Shown: piece after piece, positions 1 through 10,194 of the stretch
Numbering within the stretch: the first letter of the stretch is position 1
How the letters are laid out: each line of letters begins with the position of its first letter
DNA from: Rhabditophanes sp. KR3021
Lineage: Eukaryota; Nematoda; Chromadorea; Rhabditida; Alloionematidae
Direction: 5' to 3'
Assembly (NCBI GenBank): GCA_963281155.1
Contig: CAUJLY010000002.1
Span: 5,084,001 to 5,148,000, forward strand
DNA length: 64,000 bases
Translations under genes and position numbers: made by a program
Notes under the pieces: generated by a model
What the model was told of the DNA's origin: nothing
What the model saw: the letters and a program-made list of their open reading frames with translations, nothing else
Database searches by the model: none

Positions 1-1
1 A

Positions 2-1885
2 GAGCACGAAAGATTCAGCGATAATGTGACAACGATTGTCTCAAAAGCTGACGAAGTAGAAAAGGAAAAATTCATTAAGGAACTGGAGGATATTGAATGT
101 ATGGTGCAGATAGATTTGTTAATCTTATCTAAATTTGCTGAGATGAACAAAACCCCTGAATTGGTGAACCAGTTCAAAGATTTACACGTCAAAGTAAAAA
201 AACTGAGGTTAAATTTCGTTGAAGAAACCAACAACTACGAACCTTTAAGGCGATTGATGAACGCCTCCGAAACCTTCTTGGACCAAAGGAATGACAAAAC
301 GCATGAAGAACTTTACATAGCAATCCTTGCTTTGAGGTTGATGATTGCAAATCTTCCTGAAAACACGTGCAGTATCAAAAGTAGAATGTGGCTGGATAAT
401 TCTCTTGGTCATTACAATGAATATTTGTTTGAAAGGGTAAATATGATAAAGTATGACATGTACTGGAGTGATTTAGAGTACCATCTATATGATATGAACA
501 ACAAATATCAAGCTATCAGGATTGTTGAATGCTTTGGTAAAAGTCAGGCTTTGGCGACTTTAAAAGCTATGGAAGATTTCGTGAAAAATTGCCAGGATGT
601 TTATTACAAATTTGATTGGATTGAAGAGCGGTTTAAGTTCATAACTATAGATCATGAAGAGCTGAAATTGCAAAGAGAAGAGCTAACGAAGAAGGAGCAA
701 GGGGCTAGGAAAAGGATCTCTGTCCTTAAGCATGAAATTGAGGAAGAAGAAGATTACAGTGAAGAATTTTTTGGTTTTGTAGAAAGATGGAAACACCTCA
801 TTCATGTAGACCGACAAAACCTTGAAACCTCTCTTTTTAAACTATGGAAGAAAGATACGATGCTCTATTTGGAAAACTGGCAGGCGTTTATTCAAAGATA
901 TAAGAATCGTTCCAAGGTTTATATCAAGTCTAATACTTTGCTGGAGTCCATTACGTACAACGGTAAAGATATTATTTCTAAAGACATTTCAAAGTATGCA
1001 CATGCCTTGTTTGCTTCAATTCGAAGTGGCAAAGTACGATTTTCATTTGTGCCAAGTGAATTAAATGGTACTTTGCTTATGTCTCCTTTAAAGGATAGAA
1101 GCAACGATGTAGCAATTAGTCCTTTGCCACAATCACCTTTAAGAGATATAAGCAACCATAAAGTACTTAGTTTTTTGCCACAATCTCCGGCAGTACAAAT
1201 GGAGATGGATGAAGAAATGATTGAACTGTGCAATAGTGTTAATAAAATGGCCTTTTACGATGGGGTTGTAGAAGATATGGGTGAAACATCTGAAATATTA
1301 GATAATTTTTCCGAAAATGGTTCAATTGAAATACAAGCATCAGCTCTGGATGATTTTGAAGAAAACAAAGCTACTATTTTGGAAAAATTTGAAAATATGG
1401 CAGCCGGTGATAAAGATGCTCTTTCTTCTGGTAATTCATCTCCTCATTTTAAGCAAGAGGAAGAACAAAGCCTTAATTACCAATCTCCGAGATCCTGTGA
1501 AGTTGAACAAGATAAAAAAGATGTTAATGAGTCAAGTGATTGTAATAATACAATCAAAGAAGCATTAGAAGAACATTTAATTATTCCCGTTAAACGTCAC
1601 AAAAGGAACTCTTCGAAAGACAGCCCCCTTAAACTTCACACTCGTCTAAATCAACCAATGGACAATTCTTCTCCTTCAATCTTGACAAGGTTACTTTTTG
1701 CGTCAGTAAGTTTTACCACACTAAACCGTAATGTAATTAATATTAATTTTATGTTCCAGATAATAATTTTATTCCTAATTTGCACTTTCCTAGTACTTAA
1801 CAACTATAAAAATGAATTTATGCCTTGCTGTGTTAAAGAATTCTGGTGGAAAAGTTTAAGAAAAAGTGGGCCTGTGCCCTATTAA
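2..1885 (+). CDS. KASH-domain (nesprin-like) nuclear envelope protein, 3' end, 5' partial
   Basis: The frame is open from the window edge, so the start lies upstream. The first ~330 residues are helical and charged, spectrin-repeat-like. An acidic, Ser-rich linker with repeated SPL/LPQSP motifs follows. The C-terminus has one membrane helix and then ~25 residues ending in LRKSGPVPY. A terminal membrane helix plus a short tail with a Cys pair and an LR..GP.P end is the layout of KASH domains, which bind SUN proteins between the nuclear membranes and link nucleus to cytoskeleton. A 54-nt stretch at 1706-1759 (gtaagt...ttccag) looks like a phase-0 intron; removing it gives one continuous ~18-residue hydrophobic helix. 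It is a multiple of three without a stop, so the frame stays open either way. An AATAAA signal lies near 1994. The KASH call is inference from tail pattern and architecture. Confidence 0.62.
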   Translation, partial: EHERFSDNVTTIVSKADEVEKEKFIKELEDIECMVQIDLLILSKFAEMNKTPELVNQFKDLHVKVKKLRLNFVEETNNYEPLRRLMNASETFLDQRNDKTHEELYIAILALRLMIANLPENTCSIKSRMWLDNSLGHYNEYLFERVNMIKYDMYWSDLEYHLYDMNNKYQAIRIVECFGKSQALATLKAMEDFVKNCQDVYYKFDWIEERFKFITIDHEELKLQREELTKKEQGARKRISVLKHEIEEEEDYSEEFFGFVERWKHLIHVDRQNLETSLFKLWKKDTMLYLENWQAFIQRYKNRSKVYIKSNTLLESITYNGKDIISKDISKYAHALFASIRSGKVRFSFVPSELNGTLLMSPLKDRSNDVAISPLPQSPLRDISNHKVLSFLPQSPAVQMEMDEEMIELCNSVNKMAFYDGVVEDMGETSEILDNFSENGSIEIQASALDDFEENKATILEKFENMAAGDKDALSSGNSSPHFKQEEEQSLNYQSPRSCEVEQDKKDVNESSDCNNTIKEALEEHLIIPVKRHKRNSSKDSPLKLHTRLNQPMDNSSPSILTRLLFASVSFTTLNRNVININFMFQIIILFLICTFLVLNNYKNEFMPCCVKEFWWKSLRKSGPVPY

Positions 1886-2141
1886 AAGGAATGTAACCAA
1901 TAATCTGTGTACTCACTCATTAATGTTATCTCAATTTGTACATATCAACAAATTGCTGCATGTATTTGATTGTCATCTGCCCTTTTAATATGAAATAAAC
2001 TATTTTTGTTTTTTGTTTGATTGATAAGAAGAGAGTAGAGTAGTTTTACTTTGATTTTTATTTGTTTGTTCGCACACATTTTTTGTTGCTGTTTCGACAT
2101 ATTTATTAGTCATTTTTCACATTACTTCGTAATCGGAAGAC

Positions 2142-2148
2142 TATAAAA
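2142..2148 (+). promoter_or_regulatory. TATA box of the serpin gene
   Basis: TATAAAA lies 71 bases before the serpin ATG, in the 327-base gap after the KASH gene. The rest of that gap is AT-rich 3' UTR and promoter with nothing else recognisable. Confidence 0.5.
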
Positions 2149-2212
2149 GAAACCAAAAATATACAATTTAAACATTCACTCTTCTATAACTTCACAGATT
2201 TTAACTATTAAA

Positions 2213-3347
2213 ATGTGCTCTACTGCTAATAAAACTATTCCACTTGCTCACGCTAATATTGCAATCAATATATTAAAGCTATTAGTAGAAGAAAATGAAA
2301 AGGAAGCTCATGTAATTTCACCAACTAGTTTAGTTATTGCCTTGTCAATGGTATATGCTGGAGCTAAAGAAAAAACTCTAGAAGAAATGCACAAATTATT
2401 AGCTGACAAGGAATCTTGTCAAGGTCTTCACGAAACATTAAATGGGTTTTTGGAAGAGATGATACAAAATGGAAAATCCTGCCGTTCAATTGTTGGCAGC
2501 TAACCGCGTTTACATTAAGGAAGGATTTTCCTTGCTTCAAGAATTTAAAGACACTATTACAAAATATTATTACGGTGAATTTAAAGAAATTAATTTTAAT
2601 GAAAACGTCAAAGCTGCCGATGAAATAAACACATTTGTTGAAGACAATACAAACCGTTTAATTCGTAATTTAATTAAAGCTGATATGCTGACCAGTGATA
2701 CTCGTCTAGTTTTGATTAATGCCCTTTACTTCAAAGGAACATGGCAAAAAGTATTTAAACAAGAAAATACCTTTGAAGCGACATTTTATGGTTGTCATGG
2801 GCAAAATAAACAAGTCCAAATGATGCAAAAAACTGGCCTTCATTTGTATGCTAGCAATAGATTCTATCAATTTCTTATGATTCCATACGTGAATGGAGAC
2901 ACTTTTATGGTTATAGTTTTACCCAAGAAAAAGAGCAATTTGTTACATTTGATGGAATCTTTTACTGGAACTACGTATATGAATCTAACTGAAACGGCAT
3001 CAGAACACAATGTTGATATTCAATTGCCTAAATTAAAAATTGAAAGTTCATGGGAATGCAATGACGTTCTAAAGAAGTTAGGAATGCCAACTGCTTTTTC
3101 AGAAAAAGCCGATTTTTCAGGAATAACTGACCAAGAACCACTTGTCATTTCCAAAGTCATCCAAAAGGCATGCATTGAGGTGAATGAATCAGGAACAGAA
3201 GCTGCCGCCGCTACAGCAGTAATGATGATGTGCAAATCATGTGTCATGATAAAGGAAGAACCTATCAAGTTTACCGCAGATCATCCCTTTATGTACTTCA
3301 TTGTTCGTCCATATCATAGAATTTTGTTTGCTGGAATTTACCAATAA
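2213..3347 (+). CDS. Serpin (clade-B/nematode-like, intracellular) with one frame break
   Basis: Single-exon serine protease inhibitor of about 377 residues, the usual serpin length, without signal peptide. Visible family features: N-terminal ISPTSLVIALSMVYAGAK, LLAANRVY, ALYFKGTWQ, the hinge GTEAAAATAV and C-terminal DHPFMYFIVRP...LFAGIYQ. The Ala-rich hinge is typical of inhibitory serpins. Counting from the hinge Gly (P15) puts Lys at P1 and Ser at P1' (codons near 3234-3239), predicting trypsin-like targets. P2 and P2' are both Cys, which is unusual. The frame breaks near 2465-2471, inside an A-run: the first 85 codons are in one frame and the remainder, from 2469, in another. Both sides are fully serpin-like and adjacent, so this is a one-base indel (recent mutation or assembly error), not an intron. 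It converges tail to tail with cytohesin. Confidence 0.88.
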
Positions 3348-3565
3348 ATAAACACATAATATATTATTAATTTTATTTTAATCAAATAAAAACTTTTCTT
3401 GACAATAAATTAATTTTATATGATCACATGAAGTCTTATCCTCAAAAATAAATCTATTTAAACCAAATAAAGATTTATTTTATTGGAATCAAATTAGCAC
3501 ATCAATTATTAACTAATAGCCGGAAAAGGAAGGTTATTTATATTAATTTGTACATAACATATGTA

Positions 3566-4777
3566 TTATTGCAAACTCGCATTACTACTCTCACCACCGA
3601 TTGAAGAATCAGAAATAGTCCCAATCATTCTTCTTTTTCTGAGTTGAAGCATGTCGAAAAAGGGATCATTGTTGATGCTTCGTTGGATAGCATTTATCCA
3701 AGTATGCATTTCCTCGGCTGTTGAAGTTGACATTCGATAGGTGGTGTGTTTGCTTTCATTGACACGTCCGTCAACGTCTGTTTTGCAGGCTTTGATTGTT
3801 TCGGAGTTGTTTGAGAAGATTTCAAAGACGTGTGGTCGAGATTTGTCTTCTATCAACCTCACTTTTACATTTTCCAGGGGGATTATTCCTCTAGGTTTTT
3901 TGTCACCAGTATTTTCAAAGTAATACAGACACTTGTCATTCAATATAAACCACCGTTTCTTCCAACTCTTGTAAAATCCCTTCTTCCATAGAAAGCCTTC
4001 TCTGTCCGGATTAAAGAATGTATGCATGAGATCATCAGACTCATCATCTGGAATTTTAAACGGCTCACTTTTGATACTTTCATACAAACTAACTAGTAAA
4101 TCTCTGGGCAAGTCCTTATTTTCATTTATTCCCCTGTTCATTGACACAAACTGATCAACTGTGATTTTTTCTTTTACTGAGGGATTGTGAAGACATGTAT
4201 TTAGCATTATAATTGAAAATGAGAGCATATAGCAAACATCAGGATGGCTGAAGACTGACGGATTTTGGTCGCAGTATCTTTGAGCAAACATCTCCATCAT
4301 ACGATCTATCTTTTGAGATTCCCCTGGCAAGCGAAAGGACCACAGAAAATGGCGGAGAGCATCCACTAGTAGTTTGGAGGAGAATTCATGTCTCTTCACA
4401 AATAAATCTAATACTTCTAGATTAAAATCGGCTTTTTCGCCTAAGTATTCTCCTATCGCTGTCTTTGAAAGACCCTCTCCGTTGTATAAATATTCAGCCA
4501 CATCCACTGCTGATTTGTTCACTAAATTGTGCTCAAATAAATACTCCATTCCTTTTTTGGGATTGTTGGAAAACTTTTTCCGTCCAATAATTACTTGTTT
4601 TGTGCGGGAAGCCAAATCGTCATCTTCCACATCTAGAGCTTCAATCTGACCTTCAATCTGTTCCATCTCTTCTTTTATCCTTTGTATATCCTCCAGCAAC
4701 TTTCCTTTTTTCTTAGCCATCGCCGACAGGGCTTGCAATTCTTCAGGTGACAAGTCGTTAACATTAAACCCTATCAT
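3566..4777 (-). CDS. Cytohesin, Arf guanine-nucleotide exchange factor (Sec7-PH)
   Basis: 403 residues in one exon, close to the ~400 of animal cytohesins. Order: short N-terminal coiled coil (about residues 8-50), Sec7 domain (about 60-245) with the glutamic-finger motif FRLPGESQKIDRMM, then a PH domain (about 260-375) with the signature GFLWKKGFYKSWKKRWFIL. Cytohesins load Arf1/Arf6 with GTP at membranes carrying phosphoinositides. I chose the Met at 4777 because it begins the family-like IGFNVNDLSPEELQAL. The frame stays open upstream to 4894, but that extension is not family-like, and an acceptor-like ATTACAG lies 12 bases before the chosen ATG, suggesting a 5' UTR or trans-splice junction. 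The short polar C-terminal tail is lineage-specific. Confidence 0.93.
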   Translation of the reverse strand: MIGFNVNDLSPEELQALSAMAKKKGKLLEDIQRIKEEMEQIEGQIEALDVEDDDLASRTKQVIIGRKKFSNNPKKGMEYLFEHNLVNKSAVDVAEYLYNGEGLSKTAIGEYLGEKADFNLEVLDLFVKRHEFSSKLLVDALRHFLWSFRLPGESQKIDRMMEMFAQRYCDQNPSVFSHPDVCYMLSFSIIMLNTCLHNPSVKEKITVDQFVSMNRGINENKDLPRDLLVSLYESIKSEPFKIPDDESDDLMHTFFNPDREGFLWKKGFYKSWKKRWFILNDKCLYYFENTGDKKPRGIIPLENVKVRLIEDKSRPHVFEIFSNNSETIKACKTDVDGRVNESKHTTYRMSTSTAEEMHTWINAIQRSINNDPFFDMLQLRKRRMIGTISDSSIGGESSNASLQ

Positions 4778-5328
4778 CTTTCTGAGACTGTAATACAAAT
4801 AGCGTAAATTAATTTTCATTCCAATGAATAAGTATATATGTGAATAAGCGAAAGTGGTAGATGATATTTGATTTATAAAAGAGCAAAGCAACAAAAAGTT
4901 TTGTTATTTATCTACAAACTAGTCAAATAAAGTAGGAGGTCTACTACAAATATCTAAATGTAATCGGAAACGGAGTGATAAATTCACTAAATTTTAAAAA
5001 CCAAGCTTTTTGCTATCGTTAGATAAGAAAAGGAAGCCACATGGCATTTTAAAAGGAGATGTTGTTGGTCAGTCAATCTCGTATAGATTGGTGGTAAAGT
5101 GTGTATCCATTTAAGACATCATAAAAACAAACAAAAAACACAAGATGATTGAAGTAAATAATTTATTTTCAAAATATAATTAAATAGGCATATAGGATAG
5201 TTATATAGATTAATGTTATTTACACAAATTATTGCATTTGATAGAGAAACATTACTAGCAATTAATTGTTTCTAATTTGAGTGTGGAAGTTGGAGAAATA
5301 ATTGAAATATGGAACAAATACTCACCAC
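4778..5328. other. Intergenic, cytohesin 5' region and phosphatase-like gene 3' end
   Basis: 551 bases between two minus-strand genes. AT-rich; I see only the open but non-conserved extension of the cytohesin frame and no other gene. Confidence 0.5.
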
Positions 5329-6681
5329 TTAACAGTCGGCAAATTGCACAATAGGTCTTTTGTTGGCGCTTTTAGGTAAATATCCAATGGTAGAATTGGC
5401 GAAAACCTTTTTGTTCTTTCTCTTTTCTTGATTAACTTTTGATAGAAGATCTGGGTCATAAGTTGGACAAAGTTGCAAATACTCAGGAACAGGCGAGTTG
5501 AAATTGTCAATGAATAGTCGCTTTTGTCTTGATTGAAGCCAATTTGCGTAATCTTCCTCAAAGTCCAGCATCTGCCCAATAAATGGTCGCAGGAAATAGG
5601 TGACAACGCGATGGATAAAGATGTATTGCATCGGTGTCTCGACTGAAAAAGAACGGTACTTTCTAAGAGTTTGGACCGCATCTTGAATCGGAAATTGGAC
5701 TGTTGGTCCGCGCATCATCTTACAGATTCCTATTTCAATGGCGACTAGACAAGCAGCTCGTGAAATTCCATAATGATCATGAACAACTGTGGGTGTATTG
5801 CAATTTCTGGATAAGCGTAGAAGACGTAGCGGCAATTCCAAATTAGCAGAGTTGTTCATATCACATTGCCAATGCTCCATAAAGAAGTACTCCCCATTAC
5901 GATGAGTAATCTGTAGCCGTGTAATTCTGGTGAATGGTTCACTGGTATGATCGACGTCTCCGCAAGTCACCGTCAAAACGCCAAAATTGAGAGATCTGTT
6001 GATTCTGGTAGGGTAGTAGTCGACGCATTTACCTGGGTCGCTTCTGCTCATCAGCATGAAGATGTACTTTGACTTAGATTGGAAAACCATCTTCCAAAAA
6101 TCATAAAGTGTCTCCTTCATCGGCGCTTGAGTAACGATAAACTTGTTGAACAGAATTGGGTCGTCAACGAGGTTAGCATGGATAAAGGGTAAATCACAGC
6201 CGACTGTGTTTCTCCAGAAATTGTCACCCAGTAAAGATTCTTCAGCAAACAGTTTGTTGTCGATCTTGAACATCGTGCTAACATTACACTCAATTCGATC
6301 GTTTCTACTTTTCTTTTTCAGATCATCAGATTTACTTGACTGGTACACAACATGGTTCACCTCACTATCCATAATTTCGAACCGTCTTTCCATCCCTCCA
6401 ACAATCGACTCCATATAAACAGGCTTTTTTGTGGCATTGAAGATACGTTTCCCGAGATTGATGTTGTTGTAGAACTGCCCCCTAAGCCGGACGTGTACTC
6501 TGTCAGTCTCCACGGCTTTCTTAAACAATTCAGCGCGACGCATGGTTCCACTCCTACTGCATTCATGGCATAGATACGACCTTAACTTGTCATTGTCAAA
6601 GGCTTGATCTTCGTTCCCATTTAGTCTGTCAGTAAGCCATAGTGAAGGTTTGGCTTTCTCCATCTTTTGAAAGAACAGCAT
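5329..6681 (-). CDS. Catalytically dead protein tyrosine phosphatase-like protein
   Basis: 450 residues in one exon, a classical PTP domain with family blocks NDRIECN, FIHANLV, FIVTQAPMKETLYDFWKMV and KCVDYYPT. The signature loop H-C-x5-R reads HDHYGISR (residues 301-308): Asp302 replaces the catalytic Cys while Arg308 is kept. The WPD loop is also altered, to WQCD (271-274). Without the Cys nucleophile no phosphocysteine intermediate can form, so it should act as a phosphotyrosine-binding or scaffolding pseudophosphatase. Nematodes carry expanded PTP families including pseudophosphatases such as C. elegans EGG-3/4/5; whether this is an orthologue cannot be decided here. The N-terminal ~120 residues and the basic C-terminal ~60 residues outside the PTP domain are unrecognised. 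Start: first Met at 6681; Met7 is possible. Confidence 0.85.
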   Translation of the reverse strand: MLFFQKMEKAKPSLWLTDRLNGNEDQAFDNDKLRSYLCHECSRSGTMRRAELFKKAVETDRVHVRLRGQFYNNINLGKRIFNATKKPVYMESIVGGMERRFEIMDSEVNHVVYQSSKSDDLKKKSRNDRIECNVSTMFKIDNKLFAEESLLGDNFWRNTVGCDLPFIHANLVDDPILFNKFIVTQAPMKETLYDFWKMVFQSKSKYIFMLMSRSDPGKCVDYYPTRINRSLNFGVLTVTCGDVDHTSEPFTRITRLQITHRNGEYFFMEHWQCDMNNSANLELPLRLLRLSRNCNTPTVVHDHYGISRAACLVAIEIGICKMMRGPTVQFPIQDAVQTLRKYRSFSVETPMQYIFIHRVVTYFLRPFIGQMLDFEEDYANWLQSRQKRLFIDNFNSPVPEYLQLCPTYDPDLLSKVNQEKRKNKKVFANSTIGYLPKSANKRPIVQFADC

Positions 6682-7395
6682 GGTAATAAGTGATTAAAAG
6701 GGTTAGTTTGACCACAACTTTCAAAGTGAAGTTTTTAAAAATGATTTAGCAAATGAGCTTTTCCACAGTATCTTGCAAAGAATTTCTATAAACTTTTTTC
6801 TTTCAATCACAACTACAGCATGGACTGTACTTTTTCATCAACTTTTACATCGTGTTATCTTTTTAAGGAATTTTTTAGTTGATCATCGTTTTAAAACGTT
6901 CAAGAAATGGTATGTCTTTAAGCTAAATGTGCTGACATACTTTTCATCAAGTCCAATGTATGCTGGGATGTACTATCACCATATATCACGTTTATGCTCG
7001 ACTTAGCTTGTTATGTGGGGCAAAGGTAAAAGTATATCATGATACATAACATTTTCATCGAAGTATATCATTCTTTTTTACTCTATGTGATCTGTTTTGA
7101 TGAGTTGATTAAATATTTCTTGATGACATTAGATAATGTCTTTGAGTTCTAGTTCTCAAAACGTAAATTCATCATTTTTGTCAAAATGTGCCGACATTCA
7201 TTACTTAAGCCTGTACACTGGCAAGCTGCGCTTCAATTAATATAGATGAAGTTAGATGTCACCTTTTATTATTAGTTTCGTAATTCGGCTAAATGTGTTA
7301 CATCCAGCCAAAGTGTTATGTGTGTGCCTTCATTCGTGTATTTCTACGTTTGAATTACCAAGTCTCTTATTTGTATTTTTTGTTTATTTCAGAGG
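6682..7395. other. Divergent intergenic region (phosphatase-like / LRR gene)
   Basis: 714 AT-rich bases between head-to-head genes, presumably carrying both promoters. No coding signal. An acceptor-like TTTATTTCAG ends at 7392, three bases before the LRR gene ATG, indicating either a 5' UTR intron or spliced-leader addition. Confidence 0.5.
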
Positions 7396-10194
7396 ATGGC
7401 TAGAACTAACCTTCTCTTATTACTGACACTCTTAACCACTAACCTACCGTGGGTCTACGGAGCTGCGGAAGACAAAGGAGGAGTTGAGTGTCCGAACGAT
7501 CTGAACGACTTTTGCGAATGCAGCTATGGGGTGATAGGAAGTAAAATTGCCTGCCAAGGAGGAAATCCAGAAGACATCTTAAGAAGACTGGCCAATCAAT
7601 ACATCCACTGGCTGAAGATTGAAGATTGTGAGAGCAGTCCTGTACTCGGAATCTTGCCTGCTGCAAGAATTAGGGCGTTGGAGTTGGTTAAATGCAATCT
7701 AGTTGGTGTATCTGTGGGATCATTTGCACTACTTGGACTAGAACTGCGGGAACTAACACTCAGTGGGAACAAGTTCAAGACATTGCCTAACTTGGGTAAC
7801 ATGCCGAAACTACTCTCCTTGAATGTTGCCGAAAATGAGATTGCTGATGTCGATGAGAAAGCGGTGGCCGGATTGCAACAACTCCAACAGTTGCGGTTAT
7901 CTAACAACAAAATTGGGAATGTCAAAGGAGTTGAAAAAGTTTCTAAGTCTTTAAGATTGATTGACCTCAGTCACAATCACATCAAGACCCTTCCTGACTA
8001 CTTGTTCCGGAGATTCAACGATCTCAGATACGTCGATTTGTCGTTTAATGAAATCGAGCGGGTATCATCCAACACTTTCAACGGAGCTGGAGAATTAACA
8101 GAGCTGAGACTGAGCGACAATTCACTCACTGATATTGATGGCCAATCTTTCGAAGGAAACCCGAAGTTACAGAAGTTGATCTTAAGGAACAATGGGTTGA
8201 ATGAAAGCACTTTTGGAAACTTGCGAGGAGTTGGTTCAATTGACTATGCCGATCTTAGTGGAAATAAGATGGAGAAGATTCCATCTCTTCTACATTTCAA
8301 GAACCTCACTACTCTTCAGCTGGACAGCAATGCTATTGGAGCAATCGAGCGACTATCACTCAAACATGGTGGGAACTTGACAAAGCTCTCACTGGAAGGG
8401 AACAAGATCTCAAAAATTGATGAAAATTCATTTAAGACATTGGGAAATTTATTAACACTTGGACTCGGGGGGAACTCCTTAACTGTTCTCGGTAAAGATA
8501 CGTTTGTGGGACTGGTCAAAATTGAAAAACTTGGGCTGAAGAACAATGCTTTGAGGGGGCTCCATGATGACGTATTCAAACCTGCCGTGGGAATCACTGC
8601 ACTGGATCTCTCACGTAACGATCTCCTTACAATCTCGACTAAACTGTTCAAAGGTCTAGCCAAGCTTGTGTACATTGATCTAAGTCAAAACAGGCTCAGT
8701 GTAATTGAACCTTTGACGTTTGACCGACGAATTGCTTCGATCCATCTAAATGCCAACCCTCTAAATTGTGGACCTGGAATGGAGTGGTTTATGAATTGGG
8801 CTACTGGTCTTAATGTACGGACGGCTCCAATGTCGATGAAAGAGGCTACTTGTGTGGTTCCAGAAGAGTTTGCCGGGAAAGGATTAAGGGAAGTTGTTTT
8901 GAGTAAAGTCAATAATACGATTACTAATTCACTTGGATCTTTGGGAGCTACTGGTCAAAGAAATGGGTTGAATTTCTTTGGCGCCGGGCTACCTCACGGC
9001 GCTGCTGGAATTCCTATGCTGACTCAAAGCATACAAACAGTGCCTGTTTTGGGTGCACTTAGTAGAATTTTGCCGGGCCTTCGTGATATTGCCGTCAAGG
9101 ATTCAGGATTGCTAAGGTCAAATGGAGGTTCAACTGACAAACTCAACTCTGCAATTGAAGACTTCGCTGCTCCCCTCGTTCGAATGTCTACTGGAAATGG
9201 ACCAATGTACTATGACATCGAACAACTTGTCCAAGCTATTCCGAAGATTATTGTTCATGCTGACGATACTAGTGAAGCCAGTCAGAAGTTCTTTAATATT
9301 TCTGCTATTCCACCAAATGTTTTGGCTCACATCATGAAAGGGAACACCATTCCTGGAATTGATAAAGAGACGATGAAGTTGTTTATTGACAAGTACTTTA
9401 GTCGCATTGTCAACATGATCGACCGTCTAAACAAAGGAGAAGTTACTGAAGAGGATGCTGCTAAAGTTGTGCCTAACATCAAGACTTTGCCACCAGTGAT
9501 TGTATCCAGCTTTATCAATAATGAAGGGTTGCCTATGATTAACGAGACAAGCATTGAGATCATCAAAGGCTACTACATGAACAGATTGTCGCTTGATGAT
9601 GATGAAGGTAGTGAAGATGGGAATATTTTGAGTAGCTCTCCTTTTGCTGGGAAGCTTCTTAAGCTTATTCCAAAAGGGTACAATATGAAGAAAATATCAC
9701 AGTCTGTGATTCAAGAAATTATGAATGGAAAAGTGCCCAACTTTGGCGAACTGCCTGAAGACCTTCAAGAACACTTCAAATCTAACAGTGCTGACTTATT
9801 CGAAGTTTTTCAATACTCCCAAACTTCAATGGAAGAACTAATGAAAAAACTACCGAATTTCGACAAGTCCCATCTGAATAGAGTCAAACCGTATGATATT
9901 GGGGAAATTAAAGCCACTGTGCCAAATGCCGAGGATAGTCAAAAGTGGAATGAAACTGTCTTTATTGGAACGTGTGTCCTTTTAATCTTTTTGCTTGCCT
10001 TGGGAGTAATCTACACCGTGTATTTATGTATGAAGATTCGTGCAATGAGAAAGGCACTTCCACAAAAAGAAACAATTCCTCCACCAAATCCTAGAAACAT
10101 GTCATTTTATCCTTACGATAGTTCAACACCCCGTGAACAAAGAAATTCTGATCTTCGCTTAAGAACTTCGGGAGATCGCAACAGGATGGCTTAA
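7396..10194 (+). CDS. Single-pass leucine-rich-repeat membrane protein (eLRR type)
   Basis: 932 residues in one exon. Signal peptide (about 1-22, Leu-rich), Cys-rich N-cap (about 31-60), then roughly 14-16 leucine-rich repeats (LxxLxLxxNxL) to about residue 450, capped by a Cys-containing flank (NPLNCGPGMEWFMNW...ATC). A ~400-residue stretch without recognisable domains follows, then a membrane helix (about 856-880) and a ~50-residue cytoplasmic tail beginning with basic residues. This is the architecture of extracellular-LRR surface proteins that act in nematode epithelial matrix, junction or neurite patterning; the specific orthologue is not clear. G/C at third positions is higher than in neighbours, suggesting stronger expression. 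The ATG follows a TTTCAG acceptor site directly. Confidence 0.85.
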   Translation: MARTNLLLLLTLLTTNLPWVYGAAEDKGGVECPNDLNDFCECSYGVIGSKIACQGGNPEDILRRLANQYIHWLKIEDCESSPVLGILPAARIRALELVKCNLVGVSVGSFALLGLELRELTLSGNKFKTLPNLGNMPKLLSLNVAENEIADVDEKAVAGLQQLQQLRLSNNKIGNVKGVEKVSKSLRLIDLSHNHIKTLPDYLFRRFNDLRYVDLSFNEIERVSSNTFNGAGELTELRLSDNSLTDIDGQSFEGNPKLQKLILRNNGLNESTFGNLRGVGSIDYADLSGNKMEKIPSLLHFKNLTTLQLDSNAIGAIERLSLKHGGNLTKLSLEGNKISKIDENSFKTLGNLLTLGLGGNSLTVLGKDTFVGLVKIEKLGLKNNALRGLHDDVFKPAVGITALDLSRNDLLTISTKLFKGLAKLVYIDLSQNRLSVIEPLTFDRRIASIHLNANPLNCGPGMEWFMNWATGLNVRTAPMSMKEATCVVPEEFAGKGLREVVLSKVNNTITNSLGSLGATGQRNGLNFFGAGLPHGAAGIPMLTQSIQTVPVLGALSRILPGLRDIAVKDSGLLRSNGGSTDKLNSAIEDFAAPLVRMSTGNGPMYYDIEQLVQAIPKIIVHADDTSEASQKFFNISAIPPNVLAHIMKGNTIPGIDKETMKLFIDKYFSRIVNMIDRLNKGEVTEEDAAKVVPNIKTLPPVIVSSFINNEGLPMINETSIEIIKGYYMNRLSLDDDEGSEDGNILSSSPFAGKLLKLIPKGYNMKKISQSVIQEIMNGKVPNFGELPEDLQEHFKSNSADLFEVFQYSQTSMEELMKKLPNFDKSHLNRVKPYDIGEIKATVPNAEDSQKWNETVFIGTCVLLIFLLALGVIYTVYLCMKIRAMRKALPQKETIPPPNPRNMSFYPYDSSTPREQRNSDLRLRTSGDRNRMA

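Noticed and set aside
919..1233. Open frames antisense or out of frame to conserved genes (also for example 3020-3268, 8316-8675, 54864-55145)
   Set aside because: They overlap frames with clear family conservation and have no coding character of their own.
4778..4894. 39-residue N-terminal extension of cytohesin
   Set aside because: Not family-like, and an acceptor-like site sits just before the family start; treated as 5' UTR.
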